Shown here: in pieces, positions 34,931-46,717 of the stretch | Layout: every line of letters begins with the position of its first letter | Numbering within the stretch: position 1 is the first letter of the stretch | DNA from: Trematomus loennbergii | Taxonomy: Eukaryota > Chordata > Actinopteri > Perciformes > Nototheniidae | Reading direction: 5' to 3' | Length of the DNA: 64,000 nucleotides | NCBI GenBank assembly: GCA_012861695.1 | Contig: JAAOOA010001109.1 | Span: 1 to 64,000 of the forward strand | Made by a program: the position numbers and the translations under genes | The notes under the pieces: model-generated | What the model was told of the DNA's origin: nothing | The model's input: only the letters and a program-made list of their open reading frames with translations | Database searches by the model: none

Positions 34931-36040
34931 AGAGTCAGAGGAGACAATGAAAATCTCCCTCCATCATGTTGATTTGAATCCGAAGTTCTGAACATGAGCC
35001 CGCCCCACTCAACCTCCTGAGCCAATCACAGCGCGATAATGACCTGCCTTCCGTTTCCACTATACTCCTTCCGTTTCCACTATACTTTCTCTCACACATA
35101 CATGCATTCTTCTCTTGCATACATATATTGTCTTCAGACATGCATATATTATTTATAATATTAAATGTAAACATTGAATGAATGTGCATGAGAGCAAAAT
35201 GCATAAATATGAGCGTTAAAATATATGAATATGAGAGCAAAATGTATATGTGTGAGTGAAAAATGTATAAATATGTGAGTGACAATGTATGAATGTTTGC
35301 ATTGAAATATGATAATATGAGAGCAAAATGTATGAATGTGTGAGTGTAAATATACATGTGTGTGAGAGTGAAAATGTATGTATGTAAAAGGAGAATATAT
35401 GTGTGTGAGAGGACCAGTATGAATTACGGCCTGTACGGCCCCTCATACAAATCTAAACTTCTCAGGTCTTATGAATTTAACTCTGATTAATTTCCTCTTT
35501 TAAAAAAAAATCCAAGTTTTGTTCGAGTCCTGTTTCTGTGTCACTGTAGGTAATGGATTGATAAGGCAACACGACTGCTGATAAACCCTAATTAAATGTA
35601 TCATGGGTGTTTCGTGCTGCGTGGTTTCCTCTCACAGATCAACGGTCAACTCAGCGGAACCCCCAACGGCACAGGACATAGGGTTGGCAAGACCCCCGGC
35701 AGAAGAGTAGTCGGCGGGACCCCCAACGGGACAGGACATAGGGTTGGCAAGAAAAGCTACCCTGCAGTATACAAAGTCATTCAAACTAGCTGCACCTTTA
35801 CCAGCTTTGAGAACACTTTAATGATCAATCATTATAAAACATATCATATATAATATTCTGAAATGGACCAATGTTTTGGTACTTTAAGTATATTTTGATG
35901 CTAATACTTTTTTACTTTTACTTGAGTACAATTTGAATGCAGGACTTTTACTGTAACAGAGTATTTCTGCACTCTGGTACTTCTACTTTTACTCAAGTAT
36001 AAGATCTGAGTATTTTTGATGTAATATTTATTTACAGACC
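34931..36040. other. Unit 1-specific intergenic DNA
   Basis: No gene seen. A 20-bp direct repeat CCTTCCGTTTCCACTATACT lies at 35049-35088. An imperfect repeat of GAGAGCAAAATGTATG-type motifs spans 35185-35400. A short relic related to the LTR element's internal repeat is at 35655-35750. Confidence 0.6.
35655..35750. repeat. Relic of the LTR element's ~60-bp internal repeat
   Basis: Two copies of a unit with ACCCCCAACGG.ACAGGACA and GTTGGCAAGACCCCCGGC, closely related to 2598-2745, but with no LTRs nearby. Confidence 0.65.
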
Positions 36041-39000
36041 ATGTACATGCACACAAACCTCACTCAGTCAGTCAGACAGTTCAATGTCAGTGAGGTTTTT
36101 TGTGCTCTCGTATTTTAAAGGTCAAAGTCAGTAAGGCATCTATCAGCAGACTTTAAGATCCCTCACAAGTGCAAATACTCAGGTAAGTCAATTAGTTTGT
36201 CATTCAGCACCGAAACAACCTGATACACTACTTCCAGTATAATTCAATGAACACACATTGAAATATAACCTTTGACCTCATTCACACAGTACAACTGAAG
36301 TATTCTTAGACATATGTGTGTTGGGACGTACTATGAGATTGCACATTTGTTCACTGTCTCATAGCATATTTTAGTTTACTCAGTGCAGACAGGTTGTATT
36401 GAATCTTGCAGACACTGCCCTTATTTTAACCTCTTATTCCTTGAGCCAACTCCCTGTTAGAGAACGTGCTATTCAAGCATTGTGTCGCTAACAGGTGAAG
36501 GTATGTTGCCATTGCGAGACACTGTTGTTGTAAAACATTGTTTTTTCATTGGTTGTCAGTTTTGAAAGTTTGGGCTCTTTTGATTCCTACCTCAAAATGG
36601 TTTCACTCCCATCTGTACTCTGAGTGGTTTGTTCATATATCATCAATAGCCAGATTTATAGACTGATTATTGATGATTGCGTTAAGGATTATAACATCTG
36701 TTTCCCTAAAAAACATGTGGAGAATAGATTTTTCTTAAAGGCTGCTGACAGTTTTTCTGGATTTATGTCGTGGTACAAACCCATATCAAAACTCCCTCTG
36801 TAAAAACCTTTGACTCTAATAAGTCGACAATAAAACAAGAATGTGATCCTGGTTTTAACCAGTGTACACATTTCTATGCTGTTTCTGTATGCGTTAGTAT
36901 ATCTAAAGATAACATTTCAGAAAACGTGTACTGTAATAAAAAACATCTCTTAGATCTGCGCATGCGCCATACGGGTCGGGGATTGCGGCTCCAGAGTATT
37001 TTTGTTGGGTAATCTATGGTAGGGCTAACCCATACAGTGGTGGGGCTCAAGTCAGTATTTGCAATGTAATTACATACACGCTCCCCCGACAGTGAAACGC
37101 CACGCGTGAGGTTTAGATTATTTCCCTGTCTCAATCCAAATTGAAATGTATGAAATAAAAAGGCACATTTGTCTTGTAGTAAATAAAAAGGGCGACCTGG
37201 AGCCAATCCTGCAATTTCCCCACAGTTGAAAGAGTTGACATGCTGAAGACCCAACCCCTGCAGGGGGGGGGGGGGGGGGATTCTAACATACTAAAATACT
37301 AACATAAAATACACATTCTGGTACTCTCTGAGAAGAAAAATAAATAAATCTATTACTACACATTTAAAAAAAATGAATGCCATATTAGTTTTTTGTTACT
37401 TTGTTCTGAAAGCTGAACCTGCTGCTCCTCACAGAGAGAAGAGGGAAGAGGCTGTGTGAATTACTTTACATTGTGGATAAGGCTGGATAGCCCCCATTGT
37501 TCTGTGTGTCAAAATGAAAGACAGCCCACACACCTATCAATCATCAAACCGTGGGGTCTTATTTCATTACGTGTTGATTTCTATCAACACGTAATGTTGT
37601 ATCGATGTATAGAGATGTACTACCGCAAAAGTATTCTCCGTCGGGACTTCCTGCAACAACACCACGCCGTTATCGTGATTCTGATTGGCCAGAAGACATT
37701 ATCAAAGATGTTCTATTGAGAAGAGATCACTACGTGACAAAAGTTTTCAAAACCGTTTCTAGTCTTCGTATTCTTGTTTTTGGCGTGAGAATAGTTTGGG
37801 CAGCGTGAGAGCGTGAGATTGAGAGTGAAAGCGTGTGTCACACGCCAGATGCGTGAGAGTTGGCAACCCTGCTTTTGAAAAGGGGGGAAATAGTTAGACT
37901 GGATTCTGCCAAAAAATTACAAAATACACATTTAAGTGTACTTAATATATCTCTGTACGAAAACTGAAATGTAAAAACAATTTGGCAACTTGTTTTGGTC
38001 CCAGTCAAGAAATAGCCCGACCCATAATCCCCTGTTAAACGTCTTATTGATGTTTTTACTCCTCTGATTTGGTATGGATTAAACAAACTGGATTCAGAGC
38101 TGCTGATAGGTGGATTTTGTTACCTTTGGACAGGCTGGCTTTGTCTTCCCCTGTTTCCAGTCTTTATGCTAAGCTAAGCTAACCAGTTGATGGCCTTATT
38201 TCTAACAAACATATACAGCAATCTTAATATCTATGATCAGCTGATCCAAGAGGGTTTTAAATAGTTTATAAAGCTTCAGAAGAACCAAATCTATCAGACA
38301 AATGTAGTAATAATAAATAATAAGTACATTTTTTTAAGCTACTTTCCCTAAGTTGAGAACTAGTGAAAACTGTACTTCAGTAAGTACATTTAAAAAAACA
38401 CAAAAAATAACATTCTTTGTTCCTTTTTTTTAATCCATTGAGGCTTTGTTCAAACTTTACAAGCAGTGTGCAGAGAGGTGGACGAAATACAATTAACATA
38501 ACACAACAGACAGCTGAGATGTAACATTTTAATTTCCCGTTTGTTAAACCACTGCAGCCTAATGTTTAATGATCAGATATTGTTGATTCTCCAAGTAACT
38601 GTCAATACATTTTGTACCAATATATGTAATTCATAATCCTGAACTCCCCTTTAAAACACACCAGAGACCCATCATTTTCCCCTTTAAAAATTTAAAAAAA
38701 TATATATACAGTATTTTACTAATAAAAGGAGTGCATTACTTCCACTAGTAATGTCTGCAAGTATGAAACACTTTTTGAACACACAATTCTGAGACAATAA
38801 ATACTTTTCTTGTCCCCCTGACATATAAAGAAGTGGTAAAAGTTTATTTCTGAGTAAATAGTTTTCTGATCACTTCAAGTCATGACGGCAGGAAGTGCAA
38901 TCCGTAGAATAAACTAGAGTACATTAGAACATACTCATCAGTATTTTATGTGTTTTTATGCGTCTCATCAAGGTGAACCATATGTGATCAGATTCTGAAA

Positions 39001-39092
39001 CATTAACAATGTGTACAATGTACTTCCCCAGTTGAATACATTTATTACATTTAGTGAGAGTGAATCTTTCTGTAGAAAATCAAATGGTTGTT
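36041..39092. other. TRIM B 3' flank, duplicated block with replaced segment
   Basis: 36060-36940 and 37876-39092 match units 0 and 2. Between them, about 36941-37875 replaces the sequence seen at 14800-15165 of unit 0. That segment carries an 18-base G run (37262-37279) and ends GAGAGTTGGCAACCCTGC, which looks like a dispersed-repeat terminus. No supported gene. Confidence 0.6.
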
Positions 39093-40716
39093 CTACTCAG
39101 TGTGATTGACAGGAGAGATGATCAGAGGGGCAGAGTTTTTACCATCATTAAGACAAGGACAAAGATGGGTAGAGTTTCTCTTTGAAGCAGCAGCCAGTGA
39201 AGGAGTAGATCAGAGCTGCAGCATCAACATCATAAAAGGAGACCAGACCCTCCTCATAATCCACAAACACCCCCACCTTCTCAGGCTGAGACTTCAGAGA
39301 GAGACGGACTGAAGGATCAGCAAGAGCTTGTACTCATTTTCATTCCTCAACCATATCGTCCAGTAACCATCTGAGGAGACATGTGATCTTCCCTTCCTGT
39401 TGATCGACTCTCTGACCACTCCTAAATCCACTCAGTCTTCCCTTTAACCTGAACCTCGTAATAATTCCTGAAGAGAAACTCTGCTTTGCTAAACACAGAA
39501 CAATGATCAAATCTCTCTGGATTCTTGGGAGATTCTTCTCACTCACCATTTTAACTTGTTTTCCATCATCAGACAGGATGAGATCAGGATGTGCTGTATC
39601 AGGATCAAGAGTCACCTCCACCTCATACTGCTGGACCCTCTTCAGCTCCACCTCAAGCAGCTTCTTCATCTGTTTACTGAGCGTCTCCTCCAGCTGAGTC
39701 ACAGCTCTCCTCACAGTCCCCTCATATGAAGGTGGACGGACCCTGACTTCTGTCCAGTTCTTGGTGGGTGGAGCAGCGTTCAGGGACGTGAAGCTTTGGA
39801 GGAGGTGGAGCTGGTCTTCAGAGCGTGAGAGCTGCTCCACCTCAGAGCTTCTCTTCTTCAGCTCAGAGATTTCCTGTTCCAGCTCTTTGATGAAGCCTTC
39901 AGCCTGTTCCTCTGTCTCTCTCTGCTTCTCTTTGATGGTGTCGATGAGCTCGGCCTGGCTTCTCTCAACAGACTCCTTCAGAGCGGTGAAGACCTGAACA
40001 CCATCTGCTATCTCTCTGTCTGCTCCTTCCTTACTGAGCTCCACTGAGCGATTCATCTCCTGAATCTTCAGTCGTCTCTTCTGGATCATCTGCTGAATTT
40101 CAGCCTCTGTCTTCCCCAGCTCAGCCTTCTTTCCTTCATATCCTTCTTTCAGAGGAACAACATCATGTGTCTTGTGTCTGAATAGGTGCAGAGCATGCAG
40201 ACACACACCTGGTCGGTCTTACAGAACAGCTCCAGCAGTTTATCGTGCTTCACACACATCCTGCTTTCCAGGTTCTCCACAGGGTCGATCAGCTGATGTC
40301 TTTTCAGACCTGACATTGTCAGATGAGGCTCCAGGTGAGTCTCACAGTAGGAGGCCAGACACACCAGGCAGGACTTCAGGGCCTTCAGTCTGGTTCCAGT
40401 GCAGACGTCACAGGGAACTTCTCCTGGTTTGACAACTTGTTGCTCTGAGCTGCTGCTGCTGGCTTTCTGTTGAGCTGACTGTCTGAACTGAGCAGCCATC
40501 TCAGAGATGAAGTGTTGACCAGCAGCTCAGGCTTTATGTTGAAAACCTTTTTACAGTTGGACACTGACTCGGGACATTTCTATCCCAGTGTTGAGAGATG
40601 CAGGCTTTACAGAAGTTGTGTCCACATGGTATGGTGACTGGATCATTTAACACATCCAGACAGATGGAGCACAGAAACTGATCTTCAGTCACCAGAAATG
40701 AAGCAGACATGTCTCT
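39093..40716 (-). pseudogene. TRIM B: btr-like RING/B-box/coiled-coil/B30.2 gene, frameshifted
   Basis: The start ATG is at 40710; the expected stop TAG is at 39095-39093. The RING starts MSASFLVTEDQFLCSICLDV and keeps PCGHNFCKACISQHWDR, but a one-base loss in CCC shifts the frame at its last Cys pair. A second frame (40499-40149) carries MAAQFRQ, the B-box1-like cysteines and B-box2, then shifts at the end of B-box2. A third (40206-39340) runs through the coiled coil into PRY motifs. SPRY motifs follow in other frames (39150-39310). It has the most continuous coiled-coil-to-PRY frame of all copies (288 codons). The layout fits a btr-type E3 ubiquitin ligase. Confidence 0.8.
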
Positions 40717-40759
40717 CTGGGGACAAAAGTTAGAAAAAAACACAACTGTAATTACATAT

Positions 40760-41415
40760 TCTGCCTAGTCATGCCAGCCTATACAACACATGGGGGGCAG
40801 AGTTTTACTCTGTGTGTTGCAACTTGCATATATATTTATTGCACTTGACGCACACACACGCATGGCGTAATTTCCACCTGGGACAGGGGGGACATGTCCC
40901 CCGCTCTTTTCGAAATCCCGTTTGTGTCCCCCCACTTTACAAATATGTTTATTATTATTTTTTAACGCAAGCCGTCGATCGCCACGGAGGAGCACACAGC
41001 CTCTGTGAGCGAGCGAGACAGAGAGAGAGAGCGAGCGAGAGAGCTAGGGAGGGCGAGAGCTTGGGGGGAGGGAGGGAGGGAGGGAGGGAGAGAGAGAGAG
41101 CTAGGAGAGCATACCTTTATCTATTTAATATAGATAAAGTAAGAAATCATTCCAATGTGTACTATAGGACAGTAAAAAAAACAAAAAACTGTTTGAAAGG
41201 GGAGTGATTAGTAAAATAAGCATACATAAAAAGAAAGAATGCGGTCCCACAGACCCAAACAGCACACAAAGGTTAAAGGTCAGCATATGATAATGTTAAA
41301 ATGTGCTAAATATATACACTGCAAAAAAGAAAGAAAAAGAGGAGTAAAAGTAGCCCCCGACTTGTTTTATTTTTTAAAAGTAGCCCTCACCCTAAAAAAG
41401 GTTGGTGACCCCTGC
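40760..41415. mobile_element. Transposon-derived insert in the TRIM B 5' intron
   Basis: It replaces the duplicated intron sequence of the other units. It ends GGTTGGTGACCCCTGC, the inverse complement of a hAT-type CAGGGGTCACCAACC terminus. Its left part (CATGGCGTAATTTCCACCTG...) looks like another dispersed repeat, and a GAGCGAGAGAGAG/GGGAGGGAGG purine tract lies at 41008-41100. No intact element was delimited. Confidence 0.45.
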
Positions 41416-41475
41416 TTTATATGAATCCAGCTTTGACTAAATATTTAGTTAGTGATGTGTCTGTAGTGTACTCAC

Positions 41476-41590
41476 CAGTGTTTGCAGAGTCCTGCTGTGT
41501 TGTTGAGAAGAAGCTTCTGGATTCAGTTGAGTGTTTCTTCAGAGAAACAGAGACTTGTCTCGGCTGCTGCTCTGCTGTCGCTCAGACAAA
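41476..41590 (-). other. Predicted 5' untranslated exon of TRIM B
   Basis: CACTG|GTGAGTAC donor with GT at 41475-41474; the outer end is approximate. Confidence 0.5.
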
Positions 41591-41603
41591 CTTCAGCTTT
41601 CAT

Positions 41604-41621
41604 TTCCGGGAAATGGAAACT
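41604..41621 (-). promoter_or_regulatory. ISRE plus GAS upstream of TRIM B
   Basis: GGGAAATGGAAACT at 41608-41621 matches the ISRE consensus (spacer TG instead of TT). TTCCGGGAA at 41604-41612 is a GAS site. It lies 619 bp upstream of the divergent gramd4 start at 42240. Confidence 0.6.
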
Positions 41622-42177
41622 CTTCTCTTACAGTGTGGTCCCACCTCTCAGTGGCAGTTTGCCAAGAGGGAGTGGAGGAAGAACTTGAGGCTTGTTATTT
41701 AACTTTGTGACGATGCATTTTACAGCTGATCCAAGAGGCTTTTCAAATAGTGTATTGAGCATAAGTAGGAATATGTTCTCAATACATAAAGGACATCTCT
41801 TTACACATCTGGAGATTTATAGCTATATTTCACAACGCTGTGTTATGGTCCCTGTTTAAGAGCAGCTGGTGAAACACTTCCTCCTCCCTGAACAGACGGT
41901 TTGAAAATGGTTCACGTGATTGTTGACTCACATTCAGGTCAGTCTTTAGTTTATATTACAAACAGATTCATTTTTATTCACCTGTAGTTTTGGGGTGTTT
42001 GGACAAATTACAGCTTTAACGTGTGTCAGATGAACTGATGTTGATTCTGTTCAGTTGTATTCTTTGATATGTAGTTAAACAAATATATATTTATGTTGCA
42101 ATATATCAAAATGTATCCTAGGAACTTTAATATAATAATAATAACAATAATAATGATGTGTTCCTGTCCTCCTTCAG

Positions 42178-42422
42178 TCTCTGCAGCGCTGCCGGCAGTC
42201 ATGTTCAGGTAGAGAACGACCGGCTAAACGGCGGCCACCATGCGGAAACATCTGGAAAGGATCTGTTTCCGGGGCCAGAGACGGGACGAGTTCCCGGATC
42301 TGGCCGATTCTCCCAACACCTCCGACACAGAGAGCAACGAGGAAGTCGTGAGCAGACCTCGAGTCTCCGCCAGAGATTCAGAGGAGCTGAGGGAGGTGGA
42401 GGGGGAGCAGAGTGACGCTCAG
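42178..42422 (+). pseudogene. gramd4: gramd4 first coding exon, unit 2 (isolated)
   Basis: ATG at 42240 in GCCACCATG context; 61 codons from MRKHLERICFRGQRRDEF to EGEQSDAQ, with donor CAG|GTACAC at 42422/42423. The frame is intact. The following intron is the minisatellite, and no later gramd4 exon exists in this unit. Reading through gives a 72-codon frame ending at 42458. The acceptor and three-codon upstream ORF are conserved. Confidence 0.8.
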
Positions 42423-42486
42423 GTACACAAACACACACAATATCAACCAGGAGTTTAGAAAGAAACAAGTTCTGACCCTGAACTTT

Positions 42487-43155
42487 AAAGAGGACATCAG
42501 GTGTATATCAGTATGTGGTGTCTCTACTTTAAAGAGTCCTCTCCTACTGATGTTCAGGTGTATATCAGTATTTAGTATCTCTACTTTAAAGAGTCCTCTC
42601 CTGCTGATGTTCAGGTGTATATCAGTATTTAGTGTCTCTACTTTAAAGAGTCCTCTCCTGCTGATGTTCAGGTGTATATCAGTATGTAGTGTCTCTCCTT
42701 TAAAGAGTCCTCTCCTACTGATGTTCAGGTGTATATCAGTATTTAGTACCTCTACTTTAAAGAGTCCTCTCCTGCTGATGTTCAGGTGTATATCAGTATG
42801 TAGTGTCTCTACTTTAAAGAGTCCTCTCCTGCTGATATTCAGGTGTATATCAGTATGTAGTGTCTCTACTTTAAAGAGTCCTCTCCTGCTGATGTTCAGG
42901 TGTATATCAGTAGGTGGTGTCTCTACTTTAAAGAGTCCTCTCCTACTGATGTTCAGGTGTATATCAGTATTTAGTACCTCTACTTTAAAGAGTCCTCTCC
43001 TGCTGATGTTCAGGTGTATATCAGTATTAGTGTCTCTACTTTAAAGAGTCCTCTCCTGCTGATGTTCAGGTGTATATCAGTATGTAGTGTCTCTCATTTA
43101 AAGAGTCCTCTCCTGCTGATGTTCAGGTGTATATCAGTATGTGGTGTCTCTACCA
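42487..43155 (+). repeat. 57-bp minisatellite, unit 2
   Basis: About twelve units, in nearly the same order of variants as in unit 0 (for example TTTAGTACCTC units at matching places). Confidence 0.9.
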
Positions 43156-43160
43156 GCGCC

Positions 43161-43369
<209 letters not shown>

Positions 43370-46270
43370 GGGATTGTTATACTGTTAATTAACCAGTTTT
43401 TAAATAATCCGGTGACGTTAAATCACAGACTTTTTGTCACCAATGATTTCTTAAACAAGTTCCCACAAAACAGGAAACAATAAGGTACATTTTTAGTGCT
43501 AATTAATTGATAAATCCTCAATTATGTCCGGTATTTATCTCTGGAATTAATGTCCTGCATATTAATGAATATTGTCCAGAAGGCGTAAGGATATTGATCT
43601 TAATTAAACCGCGTATAATACGGCTGTACCACAGATACAGTCTATGGGCTGTACCCAATATTTTGAATCTACATCCATTATGTTGACATTTCTAATTGTA
43701 AATCAAAATGAAAGCTGCACAATAATTTGTAATAGTTTTTAAAAAATGGTTTTAACTATATGGATTATCTTGGTAATGAAAGACTTTTGACGGTTAAAAA
43801 AAAAGAGTTACTGGTACTTATGACCCTTTTTGAGTTAAGGATCTCTCAAAAACTTAACATAAATATTCACTTATGACGATAAAATGTAAAGAATAGAAGG
43901 AAATTGGCAAATTTGAGATTTAGAAACACATCCTGCCATTTTTGCATAAAAAGTTACTTAAAATTATAAATGTTTTATCAGAAAATTATATTACTGTCAA
44001 TTTTGTTTGTCAACTAGCCATTGATGCTCTAAATCAGGGGTGTCAAACTAAATGTCATCATAGGCCACATTAACATTATGGTTCACTCAAAGGGCCGGTT
44101 GTAACTTTAAGACTATATAAATATAATATATAAAATAATGTATTATATTACATTATTGCCTCTGCGTTGGATTATTATCTGATAACTTCATATTAACTAC
44201 GTCTGAAAGCAGAAGTTTAGGACAAATGATTGCAAGTCTCTTCATTGCGCATGTCACAAAATGAGATGCATTATGGTTCATGTAGTTTATGGGCAACGTG
44301 CTTCTGTAAAGCGGCATGTAACCGTATGATAAACGTATTGTCTTCTTTCAGAGCTCTTGCGGGCCACATAAAATAAAGTCGCGGGCCGGATTTGGCCCCC
44401 GGGTCTTGAGTTTGACACCCCTGCTCTAAATCATTGTACGAAAAGCGGCAATATGTCCCTCTTTGAGTTAATGATCTCTCCCAATCTTAACTTTTAACAT
44501 AAATATTCCCTTTAGTATGATTAAAAAAGCAAAGGATAGTAGGAAATGACCATATTTGAGACTAAAAACAGCATAATTCCTGACATTTTTGCACTTTAAA
44601 TGGTTTATATATAATCCATAAAAGTTGGCTTCAAATATTTCTTGTTATTTGGTCATTACAGTTCAGTACTTGGTACAAAATATAACATTTTGACCCTCTT
44701 TGAGTTATGAAAATCACGTTTTTTTCTTCTAATGAGCTTTTAAAACCCTACAATCGTACTTATTTCCTTTAGTGTCTTTACACTACATCATGAATATTAT
44801 ACTTGAACATCTTAACAATGTGTTAGTGCTGAAATATGAACATATTACATTTTCTGGTATTAATGAGAAATGTTTTTACGTTACTCTCCGTGTTTGAACC
44901 ACTTTACATCATATCTTCAGGGATTTATAACATGATGTAACTCTGTATTGTACTAAGCCTTACAGCCAGTTTGTATTATAGTATGTTGGGTTTTTAATGT
45001 GGTGGGCGGACACTGTTTGTTTCTATATGAATGTGCTGAAAGATTTAATGAAACCACAAAATCGACAGCAGGGGAGCTTTTATTTTGGCTAAAAATTAAA
45101 AAGCTAATGCTAATATAACAGACACAACCTGTAATACATACATTTTGTTTAATCATTGTTCATACTTCTTATGCTTTAGCTTTCTTCACAGTCTATAACT
45201 TAAGAAACTATGGCTAAAAAAACTAAAAAGAGCCACAAACAAACTTAAAATATTCATTTCTGTCCATTTTCTTTGAACTTCATCTCCTAGCTTGATGCTA
45301 ATCGACAAGCTAACCGATTGAAACGTTGACCTGGGCCGCTTTTTTTTATCACAGTTAAGATATATTTTACTTTAGCTGAGAGATAAATGAAGAGGCTTAA
45401 ATATATGTATGTTGTAATATATAAATATTTAAGGGGATTGTTAGCTTTAGCCTCTTTAACACTAGCTAATCGGCTAAAGCTAAACAACTGGAACTGACCT
45501 AAAACCTTTTTTAAATCACAGTTAAGTTATATTTGACTATAGCTAGGATGTTCAAAAGAAGCAAAAATATATTCATATTAACATATCTATAAATATTTAA
45601 GTTTTTTTTCTGATCTGATTAACTTTAGCTTCTTTAACCGAGCTAATCGGCTAAAGCTAAACAAGTTAAAACACAAAATGAGTTTTCTTCAGTTCAGCTT
45701 TTCTGTTTTGACTTTGTACAAAGCTCAATTTCCTATCAATCTGACCTAAATGAGCCGATAAGTAAAAAAAACCTTGTAATTTTTATTTTGACAACATTCT
45801 TATACCCATCAAAATGTAGCCTATGTTTATTTTTTCTCTAACACTAGTCAAGCTTTTTAAATTGGACCTTAACTGATATTTTTTTGGCAGCCTGATTAAG
45901 TGTCTGTTACCCAGCTAATGCTATGTTTAAATGTTGTCTCTATTTTTATTTTCAGTCTGAAAGCTTTTAATCAAGCATTTAACACTTTATTTGACGTTAA
46001 ATTCACTCTATTTCAATGGAAAAAGTTCCACATTTGACAGAAAAACAACTGTGCAGAATAGGTAAGGCTCGTCTTTAAAATAATTAAATGTACAATTTCT
46101 GAACACGAATATTTGTTTCTAAGTTGCGCTCAAAACTCAGACTTAGTAACATTAACATTTTATAATTTTCAATAGGTATTTGTATTGGTCCAGTTAAGCT
46201 CTTTCTTTGCCAAATGGAATTCCTTATTTTTAAAAAAGGTTTGATTTTCTGAACTTTTATGAAATTCTTT
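43370..46270. repeat. gramd4 downstream flank, unit 2 copy
   Basis: Close match to 5611-8480. It contains the hAT MITE at 44035-44423. No gene seen. Confidence 0.85.
44035..44423. mobile_element. hAT-type MITE (unit 2)
   Basis: Same CAGGGGTGTCAAACT ends and CTCTAAAT duplication (44027-44034, 44424-44431); 389 bp. Confidence 0.88.
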
Positions 46271-46352
46271 TCATATTATCCAAACATGGAGAAAATTATT
46301 GATTAATAATAATAATAGAAATCGTTATTTTGTGGGTGAATTATTCCCTTAA

Positions 46353-46713
46353 AGGTGGGGTAGGTAAGTTTGAGAAACCGGCTCGAGATACACTTTTTGT
46401 TATATTCCATGGAATGCTCTTAACATCCGATAGCAATGAATATCTGAAGTGCTTTGACAAAAAATCCATAAAAAAATGTCATCTGTGGAAGCCGTAGTAC
46501 TGTAAAAAGTACGACCAATCATTTTAGCCGGCCCGGCTAAAATAACTGGATGGCCTACCTGCCTGTCAGCCTTCCATCTGTGCACAAACTTATCTCGTGC
46601 CCTCATTGGTCATGTGCGCGTTCGTGTGTGTTGGAGGAGGGGCTCTGTAAGGAAGTGGCAGATTTGTTTTCTAGCGATCTCGAGCCAGTTTCTCAAAATT
46701 ACCTACCCTACCT
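46353..46713. mobile_element. TTAA-flanked MITE (unit 2)
   Basis: Copy of the 11742-12121 element, flanked by TTAA at 46349-46352 and 46714-46717. Confidence 0.8.
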
Positions 46714-46717
46714 TTAA

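Noticed and set aside
36874..37254. 126-codon minus frame ending at the G run
   Set aside because: It lies across the junction between duplicated flank and replaced segment, with no recognisable motif and no homologue in the sister units.
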